Below, piece by piece: positions 7,219 to 18,100 of a stretch of 33,569 nucleotides of DNA. The position numbers and the translations under genes were made by a program. How positions within the stretch are numbered: the stretch's first letter is position 1; every line of letters begins with the position of its first letter. Source of the stretch: an uncultured Oscillospiraceae bacterium (lineage in GTDB: Bacteria; Bacillota; Clostridia; Oscillospirales; Oscillospiraceae); contig CAKTBC010000009.1 of assembly GCA_934533005.1 (NCBI GenBank), positions 1 through 33,569 on the forward strand, given 5' to 3'. Under the pieces are notes generated by a model, which saw nothing but the letters and a program-made list of their open reading frames with translations, made no database searches and was not told the DNA's origin.

Positions 7219-7650
7219 TTATTCGACCGTCCAGACTTCGGGCTTCTGCGCGGCGTGCTTGTGCTCATTGCCGGCAAAGACCTTCAGACGACGGAGCTGC
7301 CATTTCTGGGTGGGGTTCTTCGCCAGCATGCCGCGGACGGCGAGCGTCATGGCGAGCGTGGGGCGGGTCGCCATCAGGCGATCGTAACGGGTCTCCTTGA
7401 GACCGCCGGCGTAACCGGAGTGGGTGCGGTAGTACTTCTGGGTGAGCTTGTTGCCGGTGAGAACGGCGTCCTTCGCGTTGATGATGATGACGAAATCACC
7501 ACAGTCAACGTGCGGCGTGTAGTCGACCTTGCGCTTGCCGCGCAGCAGGTCGGCGGCGAGAGCGGCGGTCTTGCCCAGGGGCTTGCCGGCCGCATCGAGA
7601 ACGTACCACTTGCGGACGACGTCCTCTTTTCTGACCATCGTAGTGGACAT
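7219..7650 (-). CDS. rplM: 50S ribosomal protein L13
   Basis: The 143-residue protein shows KWYVLDAAGKPLGKTAALAA near the N-terminus, GDFVIIINAKDAVLTGNK, KYYRTHSGYAGGLKE and AVRGMLAKNPTQKWQLRRLKV, all L13 signatures. L13 is an early assembly protein of the large subunit. The ATG at 7650 is chosen because GGAGGC lies just upstream and the length is then normal; an upstream in-frame ATG at 7707 would include leader RNA. It is the first gene of the operon with rpsI. Confidence 0.98.
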   Translation of the reverse strand: MSTTMVRKEDVVRKWYVLDAAGKPLGKTAALAADLLRGKRKVDYTPHVDCGDFVIIINAKDAVLTGNKLTQKYYRTHSGYAGGLKETRYDRLMATRPTLAMTLAVRGMLAKNPTQKWQLRRLKVFAGNEHKHAAQKPEVWTVE

Positions 7651-7692
7651 TGATGTGCCTCCAATATCATTGTTTTTTCTTGCTTTTTCAAG

Positions 7693-7725
7693 GCGCGGCG
7701 GGTACAATATACCCTCCAGACGCGC
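7693..7725 (-). promoter_or_regulatory. Structured leader hairpin upstream of rplM (candidate L13 autoregulatory leader)
   Basis: In the rplM transcript an outer stem (7693-7697 with 7721-7725, GCGCG/CGCGC) encloses an inner stem GGGTA/TACCC (7700-7704 with 7710-7714), starting very near the predicted transcription start. Firmicutes rplM genes are known to have an L13-binding leader; this hairpin occupies the right place, but I cannot match it to that family's consensus from memory. Confidence 0.45.
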
Positions 7726-7731
7726 TCTATT

Positions 7732-7760
7732 TTTATAGCACAGCGCTCCTTCGGTGTCAA
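7732..7760 (-). promoter_or_regulatory. Sigma-A type promoter of rplM-rpsI
   Basis: On the minus strand a perfect TTGACA (7755-7760), a 17-base spacer and TATAAA (7732-7737). Transcription would start near 7725, giving a leader of about 75 bases. Confidence 0.88.
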
Positions 7761-7873
7761 CCCCCGTTTTCCGAAATTTTTATTTATCACAAGACAAGCT
7801 CGCAAATGCTCCGTTTTGCTTGCAAATGCTTCGTTTTCCTCCGTTTCGATTTTTAATTTTTGAGGTGCGAATT

Positions 7874-8638
7874 ATGGATTCTCTCAATGCATTTACCGGC
7901 GTTGTGCGCCGGTGTGTGGACGATTACGGAATGATCGCCCCGGGCGACCGCATCGCCGTGGGCATTTCCGGCGGCAAGGACTCGCTTGTGCTGCTCGCCT
8001 CGCTCGCGTATCTGCGGCGGTATTACCCCGCGCCGTTTGAGCTGGAGGGCATCACAATCGACACCGGCTTCCCCGGCATGGACTTTTCCGGCGTGGAAAA
8101 GATGTGCGAAGAGCTCGGCGTGCCGTATACCCGCGTCCCGACCGACATCCGCGAGATCGTGTTCGACGCGCGGCAGGAGGAGAATCCGTGCTCGCTCTGC
8201 TCCAAAATGCGCCGCGGCGCGCTCAACACCACGATGAAGGAGCACGGCTGCAACAAGCTCGCGCTCGGCCACCATTTTGACGACGCGGTGGAGACGTTCA
8301 TGATGTCGCTTGTGTTCGAGGGGCGGCTCAACTGCTTCAAGCCGGTGACGTATATGTCCCGCGCGGACGTGACGCAGATCCGCCCGCTGCTGTACATCGG
8401 CGAGCAGCGCAGCGCAAATCTCGCCAGGCAGCTCGAGCTGCCGGTCGTGAAGAGCACCTGCCCGATGGACCACACGTCCAAGCGGCAGGAGATCAAGGAT
8501 CTGCTCACGACGCTCTCGGTGCAGTACCCGGATCTGCGCAGCAAGGTGTTCGGCGCGATGCAGCGCCTGCCGCTCGACGGCTGGGGCCCCACGCCGCACG
8601 AGCGCATCAAAACGCGCGAACGGAAAAAAGAGGAATAA
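7874..8638 (+). CDS. TtcA-like tRNA 2-thiolation protein (PP-loop ATPase)
   Basis: The 254-residue protein has the PP-loop SGGKDS at residues 32-37, the CSLC pair (C106, C109) and a later STCPMD cysteine (C196). This three-cysteine plus PP-loop layout is that of TtcA, which holds a [4Fe-4S] cluster and thiolates cytidine 32 of some tRNAs; LGHHFDDAVETFMMSL is another TtcA/TilS-class motif. The ATG at 7874 with GAGGTG upstream is preferred over the longer open frame from 7754, which has no ribosome binding site. The upstream gap, shared with the divergent rplM promoter, holds a 20-nt direct repeat (7802-7821 and 7822-7841). Clostridial members are often only loosely annotated, so the exact target base is not certain. 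Confidence 0.9.
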   Translation: MDSLNAFTGVVRRCVDDYGMIAPGDRIAVGISGGKDSLVLLASLAYLRRYYPAPFELEGITIDTGFPGMDFSGVEKMCEELGVPYTRVPTDIREIVFDARQEENPCSLCSKMRRGALNTTMKEHGCNKLALGHHFDDAVETFMMSLVFEGRLNCFKPVTYMSRADVTQIRPLLYIGEQRSANLARQLELPVVKSTCPMDHTSKRQEIKDLLTTLSVQYPDLRSKVFGAMQRLPLDGWGPTPHERIKTRERKKEE

Positions 8639-8673
8639 CCGCGCGGCGCATATAATATAATAGTATAGGGAAG

Positions 8674-8702
8674 TATGCCCTCCCGGCTGCCGGGAGGGCA
8701 TA
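8674..8702 (+). terminator. Stem-loop terminator after the ttcA-like gene
   Basis: A perfect 13-bp stem (8674-8686 with 8690-8702) with a CTG loop is followed by TAATTTCG, a weak T-tract. An AT-rich tataatataatagtata string lies just before it. Confidence 0.65.
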
Positions 8703-8712
8703 TAATTTCGAT

Positions 8713-8782
8713 GGGCGGAGCAAGCCCCGACCCTACGGACGCAATTTGGACATTCTTGTAGGGGCGGGGCTCTGCTCCGCCC
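8713..8782. repeat. Dispersed palindromic repeat, family A, second full copy
   Basis: Arms 8713-8736 and 8758-8782 are imperfect inverted repeats, and the right arm matches the one at 2399-2423 except for one base. It is the first of three adjacent repeat elements in the 518-bp gene-free gap 8639-9156. Confidence 0.8.
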
Positions 8783-8788
8783 GCCGGG

Positions 8789-8843
8789 AGAGAACCTCTC
8801 AGTCCGCGGCGGTGCCGCTGCCGGCTCTTCGGAAAGGCGAGCC
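8789..8843. repeat. Degenerate palindromic repeat (gagaacctctcagtc type)
   Basis: The block begins gagaacctctcagtccg, contains a GCGGCGGTGCCGC hairpin and ends with an imperfect GGCTC...GAGCC pair. It resembles, from general knowledge, a class of short palindromes scattered through clostridial genomes and is distantly like 19396-19440. Confidence 0.45.
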
Positions 8844-8861
8844 AAGTAAGCTTTTCGCAAC

Positions 8862-8930
8862 CCCACTTGCCTCTCACTCTGGGAGAGGTGGCGCGGCGCG
8901 CAGCGCCGTGACGGAGAGGGTTCCTCGTAA
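8862..8930. repeat. Dispersed palindromic repeat, family B, copy 1
   Basis: It begins cccacttgcctc, contains a CTCTCACTCTGGGAGAG hairpin and a GCGC-rich hairpin, and ends gacggagaggg. The same layout with nearly the same ends recurs at 23233-23292. The rest of the gap to 9157 is AT-richer and shows only a CTATGG/CCATAG pair (8996-9001, 9035-9040) and no convincing promoter. Confidence 0.75.
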
Positions 8931-9156
8931 GCAATCACTACCTGTACAAAATCCACAGACCTGTTAAAGTTACAAATAATAAAAATTACGTAAACCTATG
9001 GAAAAATCCCCCGGCATGGTGTAGAATGATAAAACCATAGTTGGATAACCACGCCCATGTAAAGAAAAACCCTGTTCCAGCACAGCAAGAATCCATATAC
9101 TGTCTCCCAAATTCGTCCGATGAAGCGGGAGATGCAAGTTAAGACAGGAGGACCGT

Positions 9157-12100
9157 ATGAAAAAGAGGAATCTGATCGCCCTGCTGATGGCAGTATGCAT
9201 GATGTTTTCCCTGCTCCCGGTGAACGCGATCGCCGTTGGCGATGAGGAAAGCGTCCCGGCAGCGGAAACGCTTCTTTCTGAAAAGGAAAACGAGCCCGCC
9301 CCGACCGAAGCGTCCGCCAAGAGCGAGCCGTCGGCCAAGGACGAGCCCGCCAAGGACGCGGACTCTGCCAAGGCTGAGCCGTCCACGAAGGACAAGCAGC
9401 CCGCGAAGGGCGAAGACCCCGCGAAGGGTGAAGATCCCGCGAAGGGTGAAGACCCCGCGAAGGGTGAAGACCCCGCGAAGGGCGAAGACCCCGCGAAGGG
9501 CGAAGACCCCGCCAAGGGCGAAGACCCCGCGAAGGGTGAAGACCCCGCCGAGGGCGAAGACCCCGCCGAGGGTGAAGACCCCGTGGACGGCGAAGACTCC
9601 GCCAAGGGCGAAGACTCCGCCGAGGGCGAAGACTCCGCCGAGGGCGAAGAGCCCGTCGATGGCGAGGAGCCTGTCAAGGGCGAGGACTCCGGCATTGCGC
9701 TCATGATGATCAAGCCCGATCCGGAGACGGACGTCTATTATCGTACGTACGAGTTCTATTCGGGCGAAACGCTGCTTGCCAAGCAGATCGTTAAGGAGGG
9801 CGAAACGCTCCTGCGCCCCGCTGCGCCCGAAACGGATATCCATCATAAGTTCATCGGCTGGCAGACAGCCGATGGGAGCACCTTTAACGGCTTCGGCGCG
9901 GTGACCGGCATTTCCAAAACGGAGACCGTTACGCTCACCGCGGCCTTTGAAGAAGTATACTATGTGTTCTTTGTGGACAACGACGGAATTACCATAGCCA
10001 CGGAATCCGGTGCGCCCGGCAAGGAGATCCCGGCCGACAAGTCCTTCCCGGTGGGCAAGGATCAGGCGCTGATCGGCTGGAAAACGGCAGACGACCAGAT
10101 CGTTAGCTCTGTAACGTTGGGAACGGAAGATATTACGCTTACCGCCGAAGTCCATGAAGGCTTCTGGCTGATCTTTGATTCCCTGGGCGGCTCGTATGTC
10201 GAGCCGGAATTCTATGAAAAAGGCGTCGTTGCGAAGCCGAAATCACCGACCCGGAACGGCTGGGAGTTTGACGGATGGTATACCGACAAAGACCTGACGA
10301 CCGCTGCGGATTTCAATACGATCCAGAGCAGCTGCACGCTTTATGCCAAGTGGAGGGCAACCCAGGCCTCCTATACCGTCATCCATTGGTGGGAGAATGC
10401 CAATGATGACGGCTATACATTCCATGAAAGCGAAAAAAGAACAGGCACTACCGGAGAACTGACCGCGGCGACAGCCAAAACGTATAACGTCACAGGTAAA
10501 GACGTTTTGGGGAATGATGCTACCGACCGGGTTTTTACCGCCAATACGATTGATCAGAAGACGATCGCCGGCGACGGTTCGACCATCGTCAATGTCTACT
10601 ATGCGAGAAAATCTTATACTATAACATTCCAGGCAGAAGCCTACTTTAGCGGCTATGAAACTCTGAAAACAATCACGAAGAAGTGGGGAGCGGACATTCA
10701 GGCTTCCGACTGGTATACCTATGAAGGCGACAATAACTATTCCATTAGCGGCGGCGACGGGAAAATGATCGCCTTCCTGAGCACGATGCCCATGAAAGGT
10801 GCAACCCTGATCGCTAACGGAAACAGCGGTAAGAGCAATACCGCGACCTATTACGGGGAGACGCTCAACGGACAGGAGCCCGGAGCGGTGAGGGTAAACA
10901 GTCGCTGGTTCACGGTGCACCACGTGGATACTACGAAGGGTACCGCCAGTTATACGGTGGGAAACGAGGATCGGTATCCCATAAAAGGCTTTGAGCTCAT
11001 CTCCGGTATGGGTACGCAGGTAGGCGATAAATACTCCAACGCCAAATTCTATTATCAGCGAGCCAGCTTCAATATAATCTACATCAATAACGGTCCGGAA
11101 GGGCAAAAGGAACAGCCCTATAAATATGGAGCAGACATTTCCGGCGCGGCGAAAGCATATGAGCCAACGCAACCGCCAGTTGGTATGGAGGGCTATCTTT
11201 TCGACGGGTGGTATGCTGACCCCGAAGGAACAACGCGCTATGAGTTCGCCGGTATGACCATGCCGGCTAACAATATCACTGTCTACGCCAACTGGGTCAA
11301 GCCGGTTCACACCGTGACCCTTTATGGGCCGGATAAAACCACTCCGGTCGGTACGATTGCAGATATCGCACACGGAACAAAAGCCAGCGAGGCAAAAATA
11401 AACAACTATGAGCCGGGAGAAGGCAAATTGTTCCTCGGCTGGGCGCAGATGGACGGCACGCCGTTCAGCTTCGACACGGAAATTTACCGTGACTACACGC
11501 TTTATGCCCTTGTGCGCAGCACGGATAAATTTACCGTTGCTTATAACGCCAACGGCGGCGAGGGAACCGCGCCGGCAGACCCCACGGAATATGCCGAGGG
11601 CGCAAAGGCCAAGATCCTCCCCGGCGATCGTCTGAAAGCTCCTGTGGGCAAGGTGTTCCTCGGCTGGAGCACTGACCCCGAAGCCACCGCGGCGGAGTAT
11701 GCCCCCGGCGGTGAGCTGGTCATGAAAGCGGAGAACGTTACGCTCTACGCCATCTGGGGCGACAAGGTCCCCACCGTGACGCTGACCTACCACTCCAACT
11801 TCGGCACGGATATGACCAAAGAGCACGGAGGCACGCTCATCAACAACGCGAGCGTGAAGCTTCTGGGCCGCGATGCGTTTGAGCGCACCGGCTATACGCT
11901 TACCGGCTGGAACACCAAGGCGGACGGCACCGGCACCCTGTTCGGCACCAGCGCCAATGCCATGGTGGACGATGTCGACGGCAGCAATAACCACCTCTAT
12001 GCCGTGTGGACGCCGAATGCGGATACCCCGTACACGGTCGAGTTCTATTATCAGAACGACGACGGCAAAACGTATCCTACGACTCCTACCCGCACCTTCT

Positions 12101-15100
12101 CCGACGGCACCGGCACGACCGGCACCACCGTCTCCGTCACCGCCGAGGACAAGGCGGATAAGGAGAACGGCAAGTATGTCTATGATGAATCCGCGGCCAA
12201 CATCGAATCGGCGACGCTCGCCGGCGACGGCTCCACGGTGCTGAAGCTGTACTTCAAGCTCAACACCGTCTACTATCACGTCTTCCACTACCTCAAGGGA
12301 ACGACTGTATCGGTCGCGGCCACCCAGTTCGGCGTAGGAACGATTGGCAAGACGGCCTCGGCGAAGCCGGTAACGAGCGGATTCCTCCCCGGCTTTGAAA
12401 ATGCCAAGTTTGACAGCTCTGATCCTGCCAACAACAGCATCGTTCTCGTTCCCGACCCGAACAGCGAGCAGATCAACACGATCATCGTCTACTACACCGT
12501 CCCCCTGACGCTCACGGCGCAGGACGCGAGCAAGCCCTACGACGGCACGCCGCTCACGCAGCCGGACTTTGACATCACCGGTCTCGTCAACGGCGACACG
12601 AAGGAAAACTTCTCCCTCTCCATGACGGCGGAGAGCACCATCACCAACGCCGGCACGCAGCCCAACGTCATTAACCAGAACACCGTTGCCTACAGCAGAG
12701 ACGGAAAGACCACCCTGCCCGGCTACTACACCGTAAAATACGAGCCCGGCATGCTGACGGTCAACAAGATCACCGCGAAGGTCACCGTCACCGTCACCGA
12801 GAAATCCGGCAGCGCCCCCTACGACGGCAAAGAGCACACCGTCTACGGCTATGAGACCATGACGGCGAATAACGATTTCTACGATGTCAAGACGAGCGTC
12901 ACCGAGACGAGCACCGACGCCTGGACGGCGAAGGGCATCGACGTGGGCGAATACCCGGTCGGCATCGAGGCGAAGGACTTTAAGAATACCAACCCGAACT
13001 TCACGAACGTCGAGTTCGTGATCGTGGACGGCGCGCTCAAGATCGACCCGGTCACCGATAAGGTCATCGTTACGATCAAAGAGAACTCCGATACCGTCAC
13101 CTATGACGGCAAGGAACACACCGTGAAGGGCTACAAGTCCATGACGGCGAATAACGATCTCTACGACGTGGCCACCAGTGTCAAGGCGACCGAGACGGCC
13201 GCATGGACGGCGACGGGCATCTATGTCGGCACGTACAATGTCGGCATCGAGCCCGGCGACTTCGAGAACACCAACCCGAACTTCACGAACGTCGAGTTCG
13301 TGATCGTGGACGGCGCGCTGACCATCACGGCGTCCGAGGAGGAAGTCACCGTCACCATCGTTGGCGGCACCGATACCGCCACCTATGACGGCGAAAAGCA
13401 CAGCGTCGATGGCTACAAGATCGAGGACATCTCGAACAGCCTGTATAAGCCGGAAGATTTCCGCCTTGCTGAGGACGCAAGCGCCCATGCGGAAGGCACC
13501 GACGCAAACGATTACGCCATGGGTCTCACGTCCGGAAGCTTCGAGAATATCAACAAAAACTTCAGCAAGGTCACATTCGTTGTGACGGACGGCAAGCTCA
13601 CCATTACGCCGCGCACCGTGACCCTGACGTCCGAAACGGCGAGCAAGCCCTACGACGGCACGCCGCTCACCCGCCCGAACGTCACCGGCGGGGATGGCTT
13701 CGTCACCGGCGAAGTGACCGACATCAAGGCCACCGGCAGCGTGACCTACGTGACCGAGGGTGAGGTAGAGAACACCATCACCTTCACCCCCGGCACGAGC
13801 TTCAAGGAGAGCAACTACACCATCATCAAGAACGAGGGCAAGCTCTCCATCACCGCACGGGCGAGCGATCCCATCACCATCACCACGCCGACCAGAGAGA
13901 CGGTCTACGACGGCACGGCGCTGGTGGATCATCAGCACACCTACACCGGCACGCTGATGCCGGGCGATACGCTCGAGGTAACATACTCTTCCGGCAGCCA
14001 GCAGACCGACGTGGGCTCCTGCGATAACGCGATCGACGGCTACCGCATCGTCCGCACGGTGGACGGCGCAGAAAAGGATGTGACCGATAACTACGCCTTC
14101 GGCGTGACCGTGATCGGCACGCTGACTGTCAAGCCGCGCTCCGTGACCTTCACCGGCGAGAGCAAGACCCTCCCCTACAACGGCAAAATGCAGAGCATCG
14201 ACGGCATCACGGATAGCGGCCTTGTGGAAAACCACACCTACGCGAGCCTGACCTACAAGGCGGAGGGCCAGAATGTCGGCAGCCATGAAGGCGCGTTCAC
14301 CGGCGACGTGGTCATTAAAGACGCCGGCGGCAACGACGTTACGAAGAACTATGTCGTGACCAAGACGCCCGGCACGCTCATCATCACCAACGCGCAGTAT
14401 GCCGTGACCTTCACCGGCGAGAGTGCGGAGAGAGTCTACAACGGCACCGAGCAGAGCATCGACGGCATCACGGCGACCGGCCTGCTGGCTGGCCATACCT
14501 ACAAGGACCTGACCTACGTGGCCAAGGGCACTGAGAAGGGTGAGCACACCGGCGCGTTCAGCGGCACCGTGAAGATCTTTGACGCCGCCGGCACGGACGT
14601 TACGCAGAACTACGCCGTTACCGAGACGCCGGGCAAGCTGACCATCACGGCGGTGGAGGACGAAGTGGTCGTGACAATCACGGGCCACAAATCCACCGTG
14701 ACGTATGACGGCACGGAGCATTCCGTCACCGGCTACGATGTGAGCATCAGCAACGAGCTCTATAAGGAAGCGTACTTCACCTTCAGCGGCGCCGATACGG
14801 CAGCGGGCACCAACGCGAACACCTACGCGATGGGTCTGAAGGAAGCGGACTTCACGAACGCCAGCGCGAACTTCACGAACGTCAGATTCATCGTGAACGA
14901 CGGCGAGCTGGTCATCAATAAGCGCCCCGTGAAGGTCACCGCCAGAGAGCTGGAATACGCCTACAACTACGCGAGCCCCGTGGCGCACCCGGCAGACAGC
15001 GTTGTCCGCTGCACCATCGAAGCGCCGAACGGCGACAGAGGACTGCTCACGGGCGACACCCTGAATGTGACCGTGCTGTACGACGGCGAGTATCAGCAGA

Positions 15101-18100
15101 CGCTGATCGGCGTTTACGCGGCGGTCGCGCAGGTCGCCGGTGCAACGATCACCAACGCCAAGGGCGATGTGACGGCGAACTACACAATCGAGAAGGAAGA
15201 CAGCACCCTGACCATCACGGGCGACAACCCGCTCGATCCCGAGAAGAAGACCACGTCTACTACCGAGACCAACTACAACGTTGGCGACACGATCACCTAC
15301 ACCATCACGGTGAAGAACGTGAGCAACACCGAGGCCAAAAACGTCATCGTGACCGACGCCATGGCGGAGCTCCTGCCCGGCGAGGGCTACACGGTAAGCA
15401 CGGATAAGCACACCGCGACGATTACCTCCATCCCGGCGGGCGGCACGGTGGTCGTGAACGCGAAGCACACCGTGACGGCCGAGGACGTGGAGAAGGCCGT
15501 TAAGGAGACCAAAGGCACCCTGACCAACGTTGCGAATATCACGTTCGGCGATTGGAGCGAGGACGTCGAGGGCGATCACGACAAGCTGAACGATACCTAC
15601 GAGTACGTTGTCAACTACTACTGGTACAACTACGAGAACGAGGACGGCACGTTCGTTAAAGTGACCGAGAGCAAGACCGACTCTGCGAAGGTCGGCGCCG
15701 AGATCACCGAAACGCCCAAGACCGTCGAGGGCTACACGCCCGTGAACGCGGCGGCGAAGAAGCTCACCATGAGCGCGGACGAGAGCCGGAACGTGATCGA
15801 GTTCTTCTACTATAAGGATCTCGAGCTGACGGCGAACAGCGCCACCCATGTCTACAACGGCTCCGAGTGGACCGTGAGCGGCTTCACGGTTGCCGGTGAG
15901 AAAGAGATCGACGGCACGAAGATCGAGGCCGGCCTCTCTGCCATCACCGTCGGCGCGGCGGGCACCGACGTGGGCGAGTACCCTGCAAACTTCGCAGACG
16001 GCACCGTCGGCATGGTGGACTCGACCGGACGCTACATCGTTACCGCCGCGAACAACGGCAAGCTGGAGATCACCCCGATCACCGATAAGATCATCGTAAC
16101 CATCAGGGGCAACACCGCTACCTTCCCCTATGACGGCAACGAGCACGTCGCCGAGGGCTACACCGCCGACGTGACCGACGATACGATCACCGTTAAGCTG
16201 AGCGGCAAGGCGAGAGTGACGGGCACCAACGCCGGCACCTACCCGATGGGTCTGACGAAGGAAGACTTCATCGTCACCTCCGGCAACTACGGCAATATCG
16301 AAGTCATCGTTGTGGACGGCTGGCTCAAGATCGACCCGGTCAGCGATAAGGTCACCGTCACCGTCATCGAGAACGGCGATACCGTCACCTATGACGGCAA
16401 GGAACACACCGTGAAGGGCTACAAGTCCATAACGGCGAATAACGATCTCTACGACGTGGCCGCCAGTGTCAAGGCGACCGAGACCACCGCCTGGACGGCG
16501 AAGGGCACCGACGCGGGCAAGTACCCGGTCGGCATCAAGGCGAAAGATTTTGAGAACATCAACACCAACTTCACGAACGTTGAGTTCGTGATCGTGGACG
16601 GCGAGCTCAAGATCGACCCGGTCACCGATAAGGTCACCGTCACCGTTACCGAGAACGGCGATGCCGTCACCTATGACGGCACGGAGCACTCCGTCAATGG
16701 CTACAAGTCCATAACGGCGAATAACGATCTCTACGACGTGGCCGCCAGTGTCCAGGCGACCGAGACCGCCGCCTGGACGGCGACGGGCACCGACGCGGGC
16801 GAATACCCGGTCGGCATCGAGGCGAAAGATTTTGAGAACATCAACACCAACTTCACGAACGTTGTGTTCGAGATCGCGGACGGCGAGCTCAAGATCGACC
16901 CGGTCACCGAGAAGGTCACCGTCACCGTCACCGAGAACGGCGCGACCGTCACCTACGACGGCGAAGAGCACACCGTGAAGGGCTACAAGTCCATAACGGC
17001 GAATAACGATCTCTACGATGTGACCGAGAGCGTCAAGGAGACCGAGACCGCCGCCTGGACGGCGACGGGCACCGATGCGGGCGAATACCCGGTCGGCATC
17101 GAGGCGAAGGACTTTGAGAATACCAACCCGAACTTCACGAACGTTGAGTTCGTGATCGTGGACGGCGTGCTGAAGATCGATCCTGCCACCGAGGAAGCGA
17201 TCGTCACCATCACCGGCAGCACCGATACCGTTGTCTACGACGGCACGGAGCACACCGTCACCGGCTACACGGTGGACGTGAACGGCCTGCCCATCACGGT
17301 CACGCCGAGAGACAATCTCAAGGCGGAAGCCAGCGGCACGGACGCCGGCACCTACACCATGGGTCTGAAGGAGAGCGACTTTAAGGCCACCTCCCAGAAC
17401 TACAGCAACATCACCGTCACCGTGAACGACGGCTGGCTCAAGATCACCCCGATCACCGATAAGGTCACCGTCACGATTGTCGAGGCCAAGGACACCGTCG
17501 AGTACGACGGCCAGCCGCACTCCGTGAAGGGCTATACCTCCGTGACGTCGGATCACACGCTCTACGACGTGACCGAGAGCGTCAAGGAGACCGAGACCGC
17601 CGCCTGGACGGCGAAGGGCACCGACGCGGGCACGTACCCGGTCGGCATCAAGGCGGGCGACTTTGAAAACACCAACAAGAACTTCGCGAACGTTGAGTTC
17701 GTGATCGTGGATGGCGAGCTCGTCATCACGCGCCGCGGCGAGAACCCGGAGAGCCCGGTAACGCTCGAGGCGAAGGACAGCACCGTCGTGTTCGACGGCA
17801 AGTACCACGGCTACGTCGGCCATACGTCGACGAACCTCGCGCCGGGCCACAGCGTCCGCAGCGTGGAGAGCAGCTTCACCGCGAGAAACGTTGGCGTCTA
17901 TACGGATAAGATCGACCTGCACGACGCGATCATCGTTGACGCGAGCGGCCGCGATGTAACGCGCAACTATGTGCTCACCTACATCCCCGGCACGCTGGAG
18001 ATCCTGCCGTATGAGGGCGAGGTCATCGTCACCATCGTCGGCAACCGCGATGCGTTCCGCTATGACGGCAAAAACCATACCGTGAGCGGCTATACCATGG

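Noticed and set aside
7754..7873. N-terminal extension of the TtcA-like gene
   Set aside because: No ribosome binding site precedes 7754, the stretch reads like untranslated AT-rich DNA, and GAGGTG fits ATG 7874.
8940..9156. Riboswitch (for example c-di-GMP) upstream of the giant protein
   Set aside because: I looked for the conserved GEMM-type segments and did not find them. Only one short CTATGG/CCATAG pair is present.
9400..9687. CRISPR-like array in the hexapeptide region
   Set aside because: Units are contiguous 18-nt coding repeats in frame, without spacers.
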